In this document: piece after piece, positions 9,109-16,671 of the stretch
Numbering within the stretch: position 1 is the stretch's first letter
Layout: each line of letters opens with the position of its first letter
Assembly (NCBI GenBank): GCA_038320885.1
Contig: JBBQER010000003.1
Span: forward strand, 17,047-81,046
Direction: 5' to 3'
Source: JBBQER01 sp038320885
Lineage (GTDB): Bacteria > Actinomycetota > Acidimicrobiia > IMCC26256 > PALSA-610
Length of the DNA stretch: 64,000 bases
Program-made: the position numbers and the translations under genes
Notes under the pieces: generated by a model
The model's input: the letters and a program-made list of their open reading frames with translations, nothing else
The model's database searches: none
Told to the model about the DNA's origin: nothing

Positions 9109-10836
9109 GTGTCAGACCCCGTGCTGATCGCGGTCGAAGGCGACCCCGAAGCGATGCTCGACCTCGAGCGAGAATTGCGCGAGCGCTACAGCCACAACTA
9201 CCAGGTCGAGTGCATTCGCTCGCCCGACGACGCGCGCGCCCGGATGCAGGAACTTGCGGACGCCGATGCGGACGTCGCGTTGGTCCTGGCGGCCCAGTGG
9301 CTGGAGGGGATGACCGGCAGCGAGCTGCTGGACGAGTCGCGGCGGCTTCATCCGAATGCACGGCGCATCTTGCTGATCGGGTGGGGCGATTGGGGCGACC
9401 CGGCCACCGGCGAGGCGATCTTCGACTCGATTGCGTCCGGTCGCATCGACCACTACTTGCTGAGGCCGTCGCCGCCGCCCGACGAGCTCTTCCATCACGC
9501 AATCTCGGGATTGTTGCGCGACTGGGCCGAAGGGCAGCGCACCTCGCCGCACACCGTCGTCGTGGTCGGCGAATCGTGGTCGGGCCGCGCGTATGAGCTC
9601 AGGGAGGCACTCGGACGCTGCGCGATGCCGCACGCGTTCCACCTGGCCGGCTCGCAGAGCGGGCAGGCAATGGTCGAGCAGGCGGGGACGAACCTGAAGC
9701 TGCCGCTCGTCGTGTTCCCCAATGGCACGATCCTGCAAGATCCCACCAATGCCGAGCTGGCGCAGGCTTCCGGCTCGCCGGTGCACCCCGAGCGCATGGA
9801 CTTCGACCTCGTGATCGTCGGCGGGGGCCCGGCCGGCCTGTCCGCCGCGGTGTACGGCGCGTCGGAAGGCTTCAGCACGTTGGTCGTCGACGAAGGCGGC
9901 ATCGGCGGGCAGGCGACCTCGAGCTCGCTGATTCGCAACTATCTCGGGTTTCCTCGGGGTGTCAGCGGTCGCCGCCTGGCGCAGGACGCGTACCAGCAGG
10001 CCTGGGTCTTCGGCGCGAACTTCGCGTTCATGCAGCGCGTCACCGACATTCGCCGCGACGGCGACGGGCTCGGCGTGGCGCTTTCCGACGCCGGCTGGGT
10101 TCGGGCCCGCGCCGTTCTCCTCGCGACCGGCGCCTCCTATCGCCGCCTCGGCGTGCCTTCGCTGGAGGCGCTGAACGGTGCCGGCGTCTTCTACGGCAGT
10201 CCCGCTTCGGAGGCATCTCGCGTCGCGGACCGCGACGTCTACATCCTCGGCGGCGCGAACTCAGCCGGTCAGGCCGCCTTGTATCTCGCCCGATTCGCGC
10301 GACGCATCACGCTGGTCGTGCGAGCCGAGTCACTCGCAGCCGGCATGTCGCACTACTTGATCCGCCAGATCGAGGCGACCGACAACCTGGAGGTCCAACT
10401 CGGGACCGAGGTTGTCGGCGGCGGCGGCAACGGTCGGCTCGAGCACCTGATCCTTCGCGATCGCGCCGGCGGCGCCGAGGAGACCGTCAGCGCCGACGCG
10501 CTGTTCCTGATGATCGGCGCGCGACCGCGCACCGAGTGGCTGCCGGCCGAGATCGAGCGGGACGAAGCCGGCTTCGTCCTCACCGGGTCCGATCTCCCCG
10601 CCCCGGATTCCTGGCCACTCGAACGGAGTCCGTTCCTGTTCGAGACGAGCGTGCCCGGAGTGTTCGCCGCCGGCGATGTTCGACACAGTTCGGTGAAGCG
10701 GGTCGCGGCGGCGGTCGGTGAAGGCTCGGTCGCGATCCAGTTCCTGCACCAACTGTTCGCGGCCGACGAGCTTCATCCGCGCGGTCGCCCGCACGAGCCC
10801 GCACCCCCGGCGGCGAGCGCGGCATTGATCCGGTAA
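9109..10836 (+). CDS. Receiver/glutaredoxin-like/thioredoxin-reductase-like fusion oxidoreductase
   Basis: A 575-residue three-part protein. Residues 1-130 look like a response-regulator receiver, but the usual phospho-Asp position reads VLAAQWLEGMTG, with Ala where relatives have Asp. Residues 145-215 resemble a thioredoxin/glutaredoxin domain without a CxxC (VVVVGESWSGRAYELREAL). Residues 230-560 are a thioredoxin reductase-like FAD/NAD(P) module with DLVIVGGGPAGLSAAVYGAS, YILGGANSAGQAALYLA and a C-terminal VPGVFAAGDVRHSSVKRVA. The redox CxxC of true TrxR is absent: that region reads VFYGSPASEASRVADRDVY. It is probably a flavin oxidoreductase with a regulatory N-terminus rather than a thioredoxin reductase. 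Confidence 0.8.
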   Translation: MSDPVLIAVEGDPEAMLDLERELRERYSHNYQVECIRSPDDARARMQELADADADVALVLAAQWLEGMTGSELLDESRRLHPNARRILLIGWGDWGDPATGEAIFDSIASGRIDHYLLRPSPPPDELFHHAISGLLRDWAEGQRTSPHTVVVVGESWSGRAYELREALGRCAMPHAFHLAGSQSGQAMVEQAGTNLKLPLVVFPNGTILQDPTNAELAQASGSPVHPERMDFDLVIVGGGPAGLSAAVYGASEGFSTLVVDEGGIGGQATSSSLIRNYLGFPRGVSGRRLAQDAYQQAWVFGANFAFMQRVTDIRRDGDGLGVALSDAGWVRARAVLLATGASYRRLGVPSLEALNGAGVFYGSPASEASRVADRDVYILGGANSAGQAALYLARFARRITLVVRAESLAAGMSHYLIRQIEATDNLEVQLGTEVVGGGGNGRLEHLILRDRAGGAEETVSADALFLMIGARPRTEWLPAEIERDEAGFVLTGSDLPAPDSWPLERSPFLFETSVPGVFAAGDVRHSSVKRVAAAVGEGSVAIQFLHQLFAADELHPRGRPHEPAPPAASAALIR

Positions 10837-10853
10837 TCGATACCTTGCCGAAC

Positions 10854-11321
10854 ATGAACGAACGAATCGAGGTCCAGCGGACCATCCCCGCCGACGCGGC
10901 GGCCATCTTTCGGGTCGTGTGCGATCCGCGGGGGCATGTCGCGATCGACGCTTCCGGCATGTTGCAGAGCTCGACTGGCGAGCCGGTCGGCGCCGTCGGC
11001 GACACCTTCGTGATCCACATGGACCGCGAGTCGTTAGGTGACCGTCCTATGGGCAAGTACGACGTGACCGTCACGATCACCGACTACGAGCAAGATCGGC
11101 TCGTCACGTGGGAGGTGTCGGGCGAAGGTTTCCCGAGCATCGGGCACTACTACGGGTACCGGCTCGAACCTGTTGCCGACGGCACGGTCGTGACGTCGAT
11201 CTACGACTGGTCGAACGTCGCTGACAAGTGGAAGCCGAACGACGCCTGGCCGATCATCCCCGAATCCGCGCTGAAGGCCACCCTCGGCATCCTCGAGCGA
11301 ACCGTGCGCGCCGCACCGTAG
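10854..11321 (+). CDS. SRPBCC family protein
   Basis: A 155-residue protein from ATG 10854 (MNERIEVQRTIPADAAAIF); an upstream TTG at 10845 would add three residues. It has the helix-grip pattern of the START/Bet v1-like superfamily: N-terminal strand, IFRVVCDPRGHVAIDASG, central strands with VTITDYEQDRLVTWEVSG, then GYRLEPVADGTVVTSIYDWS and a long C-terminal helix. The ligand is unknown. It follows the fusion oxidoreductase by 17 bases on the same strand and is probably co-transcribed with it. Confidence 0.75.
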   Translation: MNERIEVQRTIPADAAAIFRVVCDPRGHVAIDASGMLQSSTGEPVGAVGDTFVIHMDRESLGDRPMGKYDVTVTITDYEQDRLVTWEVSGEGFPSIGHYYGYRLEPVADGTVVTSIYDWSNVADKWKPNDAWPIIPESALKATLGILERTVRAAP

Positions 11322-11378
11322 AGCGACCCGCGATCGCGGGTTGAGCGATGGAACTGCCGGCCGTACCGTTGCGCTGGT

Positions 11379-11796
11379 ATGGCGGCGCGCGGCGCGACTG
11401 TCTTCCTCGCGTTGACGTTTTTTTGCGGTCGGTTGCGCTGATAGTGGCAACACCGCGGCGCGGCACCCGTGCACGACGCTTCCGGCCGGGTCGGCCGCAT
11501 CGAAAATCGTCTGGAAGATCGATCATGGTGCCACCTCTCGGGTCATGCGCGAGGACGGATCGCGCTCGCCGAACCGTACGGACAAACGCTTTGGTGTGTT
11601 CGGCGCCGACACGAGCAGCATGTTCAGCTACCGGGGCAAGATGTTCACGCTGTTCCAGGACAACTTCGGCGCACCCGCGGACCCGTTCGCGGCCGACTTC
11701 TTCTCGGTCGAATGGTTCTACCCGCAACACGGGGACACCTTTGACGCCGGCACCTATATCAACGTCTGTACCGGCGACTACGTCGGTAGCCCATGA
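11379..11796 (+). pseudogene. Frameshifted secreted lipoprotein gene (DUF4185-like fragment)
   Basis: An ATG at 11379 opens MAARGATVFLALTFF and then hits a seven-T run (11418-11424), after which the frame stops at 11439. Reading six Ts instead joins it to an open frame that continues to 11796, about 138 codons in all. The join creates a convincing lipobox, LTFFAVGCADSG. Downstream, NRTDKRFGVFGADTSSMFSY and KMFTLFQDNFGAPADPF recall the start of DUF4185-type proteins from memory, although the usual C-terminal bulk is missing. The break could be a real frameshift, a phase-variable switch or a homopolymer sequencing error. Confidence 0.55.
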
Positions 11797-11861
11797 AGGG
11801 CAGCCGACCGGACTGCCGGGAACCGCTGATCTCAGTGTTCTGATGTGAATCCGTGCCGCTT

Positions 11862-11900
11862 ACCGTCACCGATTCGCGTTTGATGAGAATTCGTGACGGT
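11862..11900. terminator. Candidate bidirectional hairpin between convergent genes
   Basis: ACCGTCAC (11862-11869) and GTGACGGT (11893-11900) form a perfect 8-base inverted repeat; GATTC and GAATTC inside can extend it imperfectly. It lies between the broken lipoprotein frame (ending 11796) and the convergent carotenoid oxygenase (ending 11933), where a two-way terminator would be expected. There is no long T-run, so strength is uncertain. Confidence 0.45.
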
Positions 11901-11932
11901 TTGCGTCTGCCTCGTCGCCGGGCGGTGTGCGA

Positions 11933-13402
11933 TCAGCCCGCCGCCGGAGCCCACCAGGAGTGCGTGCCGCTCGAGATTCGCTCCGGTAGCCGTACGCGCG
12001 CGATCGGACCGGCGGCGATGTCCTTCGCGTCGAGCACGAGACACTCCGAGCAGTCGCGCGGCATGTCGGTGGTGAACGTCACGAGGTAGCCGTCGTCCTC
12101 GTCGACGCTTCCGGCGCGCGGCGCCATCGGCGCTTCGCTGCCGAACACCCCGTCACCGAAGGCGTATCTCTGCTCGGCGCCGGTCTGCAGGTCGACCTTG
12201 ACGATGCCGTCGAAGAGGAACCAGCCGGGTTGCGTCGTCATGTTGTAGGTGTATCGGTAGGGTCGGCCCGCGAAGTTCTGGTTGATCATCGGAAACTCCA
12301 TGATCCGATCCGACACCGCGGCTTCCTTGCATTCCCCCGTCGTGAGGTTCATGCGCCAGCGCTTCAGCACGGTCTGCATCCGGTGGGTATCGATCCCGCG
12401 AAAGGCACGACGGTAGGGATCGGTCTCGTCGCCCGGGCCCGGCATCGGGTCGCGCTGGAAGAAGCCGTCGAGAACGATCTCGTCGCCGTCTTCGTACGCG
12501 TTCGCCCAGTGCAGGACGTAGGTGGGGTCGGCCTCGAACCACCGGATGTCGGCGGTGTCGCCGCGGCGCGGGATCACGGCGAACCGCGTCGCCAGATCCG
12601 GACGGAAGTGCGGAACGTGCGCGCCCTTTTCGAGGAAGTTGGCGTCCCAGAACAACGGGCAATCGTTGAGGATCGCGTAGTGCTCGGTGAACGCCATGTC
12701 GTGCGGGAGGCGGGGACCGGGCAGCGGAACGTCGACCCAGTGCACGAGGTCGTTCTTCGCGTCGACGACGCCATAGTGCATGAACGGAGCGGTCTTCGCG
12801 TAGTTGAACACGAGCATCTCGCCGGTGTTCACGTCGGGCTTCTGGTGCGCCGAGATCCCCCAGTCACTCGGGAACTTGCCGTTCCACCGCTCGCGACCGA
12901 GCTGCTCGAGCGTCTCGGGATCGAAGCCGTAGAGGTCGCCGCACTGGTAGAACGACGTGAGTGCGCGCCCCGCATGCACGACCACATCGGTGCTCGAGGC
13001 GTCCTTCATCCGCGTGCGCGCACCCCAACCGTCGTCCCGGAGCGACTGATCAGGCGCGCCGAGAATGCCGCTCCACAAGGCGTGCCCGGCGGTTTGCTCG
13101 GCGGCGAAGCCTTCCGTGCGTACGAACCGATTCCGATATTCCGCGGCGCCATTCGAGAAACGGATCATGTGCAGCATGCCGTCGCCGTCGAACGGGTGAT
13201 ACAACCGGTCGATCGACGGGTGCGCGGGATTCTCGGTGTTGCGGAGGTAGACCCCGCAGAGATCGTCGGGAAGCTCACCGTCGATCTCCAGATCGAACGC
13301 GTCGTACTCGACGAAGTTGGGTTGCCAGGCACCCGTGCGGTACGGGTGGTCGTCGTCGGCCGGCAGGGTCGACGACACGCGTCCGGCGATCTCGACCTTC
13401 AC
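11933..13402 (-). CDS. Carotenoid oxygenase family protein (RPE65/CCD superfamily)
   Basis: A 489-residue protein from GTG 13402. It shows the seven-bladed propeller family pattern: GELPDDLCGVYLRNTENP near residue 45, RLYHPFDGDGMLHMIRFSNG near residue 68 with an iron-ligand-type His, and ISAHQKPDVNTGEMLVFNY near residue 190. PHDMAFTEHYAILND near residue 235 and a final SGTHSWWAPAAG complete it. The length matches bacterial carotenoid cleavage dioxygenases, which use a four-His non-heme iron(II) to split carotenoids, stilbenes or related olefins. The product cannot be predicted. It is transcribed after the thioesterase gene, 117 bases downstream of it. Confidence 0.85.
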   Translation of the reverse strand: MKVEIAGRVSSTLPADDDHPYRTGAWQPNFVEYDAFDLEIDGELPDDLCGVYLRNTENPAHPSIDRLYHPFDGDGMLHMIRFSNGAAEYRNRFVRTEGFAAEQTAGHALWSGILGAPDQSLRDDGWGARTRMKDASSTDVVVHAGRALTSFYQCGDLYGFDPETLEQLGRERWNGKFPSDWGISAHQKPDVNTGEMLVFNYAKTAPFMHYGVVDAKNDLVHWVDVPLPGPRLPHDMAFTEHYAILNDCPLFWDANFLEKGAHVPHFRPDLATRFAVIPRRGDTADIRWFEADPTYVLHWANAYEDGDEIVLDGFFQRDPMPGPGDETDPYRRAFRGIDTHRMQTVLKRWRMNLTTGECKEAAVSDRIMEFPMINQNFAGRPYRYTYNMTTQPGWFLFDGIVKVDLQTGAEQRYAFGDGVFGSEAPMAPRAGSVDEDDGYLVTFTTDMPRDCSECLVLDAKDIAAGPIARVRLPERISSGTHSWWAPAAG

Positions 13403-13519
13403 GATGCCTCCCGGGCTTCGACGACGAAGCTCACGGCGGTCGCCGGGGCGGCGCCGAGGGTCCAGACGTCTCTCCCGGTCACGTTCACAACACTACGTCG
13501 GAGATACAACGAACCTGTC

Positions 13520-14371
13520 CTAGGCGACCGGCACGAACGCAACCTGGCTGATGCCGGTGGCGAGGAGCTCGGCGCGGCTCGACCAGATTTGGGCGTGCCC
13601 ACTGGCCAGACCATCGTGGGCGACCGGAGCGTGGGTCTCGTAGTAGAGCCACTCGGTACCGAGCGCGCGATGGAAATGCACGAACAAGTCGAGCGTGGTC
13701 CCAAAGAAGGTTCCGCCGCGTGGCGGACCCCACAGCGCTTGCGCACGGTCGAAGGCCGCCGGCACCTGCGTGTCGATCGGCACCAGTACGCGAGCGGCCT
13801 CGAGAAAGGGATCGTCGTATACGCACCTTGGTGCGTAGCGAACCCAGCCGGTCAGAGCACGCTTGCCGTCAGCATTGCGCCAGTCGGACTCGTTCGCGCT
13901 GGTGCGGTACTCGAGATATGTGAGGTGACCACCCGCATTGCCTCCCTGTTCGCGGATGACGTCAACGAGGAGAGGAAGATCGTCCGGGTCGGTGAGCGCC
14001 GGCACGCGCTCGGGTTCGAATTCGAGTCCGGGTGTGGAATCGACCGCCCGAACGTCGGCCTCTACGCACAGCTTTTCCCGCTGGGAGACGGCGACATGCA
14101 AGAGGTCGCTGGTGCGCCCGCGCCGAAGCGAGGCAACGTCGATCCGGAGCGGGCCATCGAGCGTGCAGGGCCGTACGAACTGGCAACCGAGCGATGCAGG
14201 TCGTAGAGCGCTGGTAACCATGCCGGCAGCGCGCACGACCGCGGCGGCCAAGTACCCGCCGTACACCGTGCCCGGAGCTCCCTCCCAGCCACGAGGAACA
14301 TCGAGCGCATAGGAGCCGTCAGTACCGCGCAGGGAAAGATCCGCGCCAAGATCGACAGGCGGTACCGACAC
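13520..14371 (-). CDS. TesB-like acyl-CoA thioesterase (double hotdog)
   Basis: A 283-residue protein from GTG 14371. An N-terminal hotdog (GWEGAPGTVYGGYLAAAVVR, LGCQFVRPCTLDGPLRIDV) is followed by a second hotdog (GTFFGTTLDLFVHFHRALGT, WLYYETHAPVAHDGLASGHA), as in acyl-CoA thioesterase II-like proteins of Actinomycetota. The final segment SGHAQIWSSRAELLATGISQ matches the conserved ending that carries the active-site Gln region. It should hydrolyse an acyl-CoA; chain length is unknown. It lies upstream of the carotenoid oxygenase on the same strand, and the ssrA transcription unit begins further upstream. Confidence 0.75.
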   Translation of the reverse strand: MSVPPVDLGADLSLRGTDGSYALDVPRGWEGAPGTVYGGYLAAAVVRAAGMVTSALRPASLGCQFVRPCTLDGPLRIDVASLRRGRTSDLLHVAVSQREKLCVEADVRAVDSTPGLEFEPERVPALTDPDDLPLLVDVIREQGGNAGGHLTYLEYRTSANESDWRNADGKRALTGWVRYAPRCVYDDPFLEAARVLVPIDTQVPAAFDRAQALWGPPRGGTFFGTTLDLFVHFHRALGTEWLYYETHAPVAHDGLASGHAQIWSSRAELLATGISQVAFVPVA

Positions 14372-14448
14372 GACGGCACCCTACGTCGTACTCAATGCGC
14401 GACGCGCCGATGCAATTCTCGATCGCTATTGCAATTGGGAGCCTGGCT

Positions 14449-14495
14449 CACCTCCAACAATGCTCACGGACGAACCCTGAGCACTCTTGGAGGTG
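14449..14495 (-). terminator. Hairpin at the 3' end of ssrA
   Basis: Nine-base arms CACCTCCAA (14449-14457) and TTGGAGGTG (14487-14495) enclose a second perfect pair, TGCTCA (14461-14466) and TGAGCA (14478-14483), with an 11-base loop. The right outer arm is the 3' acceptor strand of the tmRNA itself, so this structure would compete with tmRNA folding. It may act as a terminator or guide 3' processing. No strong T-run follows on the minus strand. Confidence 0.5.
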
Positions 14496-14840
14496 GGGGG
14501 AGTCGAACCCCCGTCTCCCGAACTCTAAATGGGACTTCTCCGAGCGCAGCCGATGATTGGTTTCGGGTGAGCTGCCGGGCATCGGCACTCTGCAGCCACC
14601 CAATCCTCGTTTGATGTCCTCGCCGGCCCCGAGGCCTTGCCGGTAAGTAAGTCACTCTCGATGACGCACCGTCCGAGCGAGTGACGGGCTCGGCGCGGGC
14701 GAGCTACCTAATTACTTAGGCAGCTAGTGCCATGCTGTTGTTGTTGGCATGTATTGGTTTTGCCGGCTCTTTCACGACGATCCGGCGACGTCGGCTCGCT
14801 TCTCCCACCTCGATCCCCGAGATCGAAGCCACGCACCCCC
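14488..14840 (-). ncRNA. ssrA: Transfer-messenger RNA (tmRNA), one-piece
   Basis: About 353 nt on the minus strand. The 5' end GGGGGTGCGTGGCTTCGA pairs with the 3' end CACCTCC to form a seven-pair acceptor stem. The T-arm reads GACGGGGGTTCGACTCCCCC before the 3' strand. After the acceptor strand comes A as discriminator; CCA does not follow in the genome and must be added. The resume frame reads AKPIHANNNSMALAA and stops with TAA at 14716-14718, ending in the ALAA degron. tmRNA with SmpB rescues stalled ribosomes and tags the unfinished protein for proteolysis. smpB is at 37082-37543 on the same strand, unusually far away. Confidence 0.95.
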
Positions 14841-14940
14841 ATGTCAATCCTCTTCGACGAGTGCTCGCAATGAGTTCTCGCGCGGGCCCGGTGCGTGAGC
14901 GGTAGGCCCGTGAAGAGGTCTTCATTCTACAGTCCTGCGG

Positions 14941-16194
14941 ATGCGTCCCCATCCCCGGGTCGTGATCGTCGGAGCCGGATTCGGCGGTCTGCAGTGCGCG
15001 AAGGCCCTGCGCGACCAGCCGGTCGACGTCGTGCTCGTCGACAAGCAGAACTACCACCTCTTCACGCCGCTGCTGTACCAGGTCGCGAGCTGCCTGCTGG
15101 CGCCGTCGGAGATCACGGCGCCGTTGCGCAAGGTGCTGAGCGGCGCGCCGAACGTCCGCTACCGCAAGGGTGAGGTCGTCGACGTCGACTTCACGCAGCA
15201 ACACGTCCGCCTCGCCGACGGTGCCGTGCTCGAATACGACCACGTCGTGCTCGCAACGGGCAGCGTTACCAACTTCTACGGCAACGCGGCGATCGAAGCA
15301 CGCGCGCTCGGGCTCAAGGATCTGGGCGAGGCGCTGCAGCTTCGCAACCACGTGCTCGACTGCCTCGAGCGCGCGGCCGCCGCGACGGATCCCGCCGAGC
15401 GCGAGCGGTTGCTCACGTTCTGCATCGTCGGCGGCGGTCCGACGGGCGTGGAATACGCGGGTGCGCTGGCCGAGCTCGCGCGGCTCGTGCTGCCGCGCGA
15501 ATACCCCGAGCTGCGTCCGCACGAGTTCCGCATCATCCTCCTCGAAGGCGGCGACCGCGTGCTGCCGACGTTCAAGCGCCGCCTCTCGGCGTACGGACGC
15601 CGCGAGCTCGAACGGCGCGGCGTCGACGTGCGCACGGACCTCCTGGTCGCGTCGGTCGACGACGCCGGCGTCGTGACCCGCGACGGCTCCGAGTTCCGAA
15701 CCGCGACGTTGGTGTGGACGGCAGGAGTGCAGCCGTCGTCGGTGCCACTGCATCCCGGTGTCAAGCACACCGACACGCACCGCATCGCCGTCGACGATCA
15801 CCTGCGCATCCTCGGCGTCGAGCACGCGCATGCGATCGGCGACGTCGCCGCCGAGCCCGACCACAAGGGCCAGCCGCTGCCGATGCTGGCGACGGCCGCC
15901 ATGCAGGCCGGCCGGTATGTCGCCCGCCAGATCACCAGGGGCGAGCCCGGCCGCCGGTTCCGCTACTTCAACAAGGGCACGATGGCCACGATCGGCCGGC
16001 GCGCCGCGGTGGCGCAGATCGGCCCGATCCAGTTCACCGGGTTCATCGGCTGGGTCGCGTGGCTCGTCGTGCACCTCTACTACCTGATCGGGTTCGAGAA
16101 CCGTCTGCGCGTGCTCGTGCGCTGGGGCTGGTACTACGTCCGTCTCGACCGGCCCGTCCGCTCGGTCCTGCGGGCCAACCCGCCCCGGGAATGA
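14941..16194 (+). CDS. ndh: Type II NADH dehydrogenase (NDH-2)
   Basis: A 417-residue flavoprotein from ATG 14941. It has the N-terminal FAD Rossmann motif VVIVGAGFGGLQCAKAL, the NDH-2 signature KQNYHLFTPLLYQVA near residue 35, a second NAD(P)H-binding motif CIVGGGPTGVEYAG near residue 162, and HAIGDVAAE near residue 298 for FAD binding. The C-terminus has the hydrophobic membrane-attachment segment FIGWVAWLVVHLYYLIGFEN. It oxidises NADH and reduces quinone at the inner membrane face without pumping protons. trxA follows 56 bases later with its own Shine-Dalgarno; the ssrA gene diverges upstream. Confidence 0.85.
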   Translation: MRPHPRVVIVGAGFGGLQCAKALRDQPVDVVLVDKQNYHLFTPLLYQVASCLLAPSEITAPLRKVLSGAPNVRYRKGEVVDVDFTQQHVRLADGAVLEYDHVVLATGSVTNFYGNAAIEARALGLKDLGEALQLRNHVLDCLERAAAATDPAERERLLTFCIVGGGPTGVEYAGALAELARLVLPREYPELRPHEFRIILLEGGDRVLPTFKRRLSAYGRRELERRGVDVRTDLLVASVDDAGVVTRDGSEFRTATLVWTAGVQPSSVPLHPGVKHTDTHRIAVDDHLRILGVEHAHAIGDVAAEPDHKGQPLPMLATAAMQAGRYVARQITRGEPGRRFRYFNKGTMATIGRRAAVAQIGPIQFTGFIGWVAWLVVHLYYLIGFENRLRVLVRWGWYYVRLDRPVRSVLRANPPRE

Positions 16195-16250
16195 CCTCGG
16201 TGGCCCTGCCGTTGGACCTTGTTCTGCCGTCTCTCGTGCAAGGAGAAATC

Positions 16251-16625
16251 ATGGCCACCGTCGAGCTCACCAAGGACAATCTCGACGCGACAGTCACCGA
16301 CAACGACGTCGTGCTCGTCGACTTCTGGGCGAGCTGGTGCGGTCCGTGCCGGCAGTTCGGGCCCGTGTTCGAACAGGCCGCGGCCGACAACCCGGATCTC
16401 GTGTTCGGCAAGGTCGACACCGAGGCGCAGCCGGAGCTCGGCGCCGCGTTCAACGTCATGTCGATCCCGACACTGATGATCTTCCGCGAGCAGGTACTGA
16501 TCTTCTCCCAGCCGGGTGCTCTGCCTGCCGCGGTGTTGACGGATCTCATCGAGAAGGTGCGGGCGCTCGACATGAAAGTTGGGCACGCCGAGATCGCGAA
16601 GCAGCAGGCCGACGCGACCGCGTGA
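16251..16625 (+). CDS. trxA: Thioredoxin
   Basis: A 124-residue protein starting at ATG 16251 behind a clear AAGGAGAAA ribosome binding site; longer readings from the left overlap ndh and were rejected. The active-site motif WASWCGPCRQF is near residues 27-37, followed by VDTEAQPELGAAFNVMSIPT with the conserved cis-Pro. It is a cytoplasmic dithiol-disulfide oxidoreductase. It has a slightly extended C-terminal helix (to KQQADATA) compared with the usual 105-110 residues. A short hairpin, GTCCG/CGGAC at 16633-16649, lies before the MmpL-type gene. Confidence 0.9.
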   Translation: MATVELTKDNLDATVTDNDVVLVDFWASWCGPCRQFGPVFEQAAADNPDLVFGKVDTEAQPELGAAFNVMSIPTLMIFREQVLIFSQPGALPAAVLTDLIEKVRALDMKVGHAEIAKQQADATA

Positions 16626-16671
16626 GTCTTGAGTCCGCTTTCGACGGACCGAGCCCAATAGCCTGACCGGC

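Noticed and set aside
13400..13489. Short minus-strand frame of 29 codons just before the carotenoid oxygenase start
   Set aside because: It could be a leader peptide because it overlaps the next start, but it has no special composition and no visible ribosome binding site.
14488..14520. tRNA-like T-arm and acceptor, considered as a tRNA gene
   Set aside because: No anticodon or D-arm lies at tRNA distance; the matching 5' acceptor strand is about 350 bases away with an ALAA-tag frame between, so it is tmRNA.
14716..16074. Long minus-strand frame ending in AKPIHANNNSMALAA
   Set aside because: Only the last 15 codons are meaningful, as the tmRNA tag; the rest is antisense to ndh.
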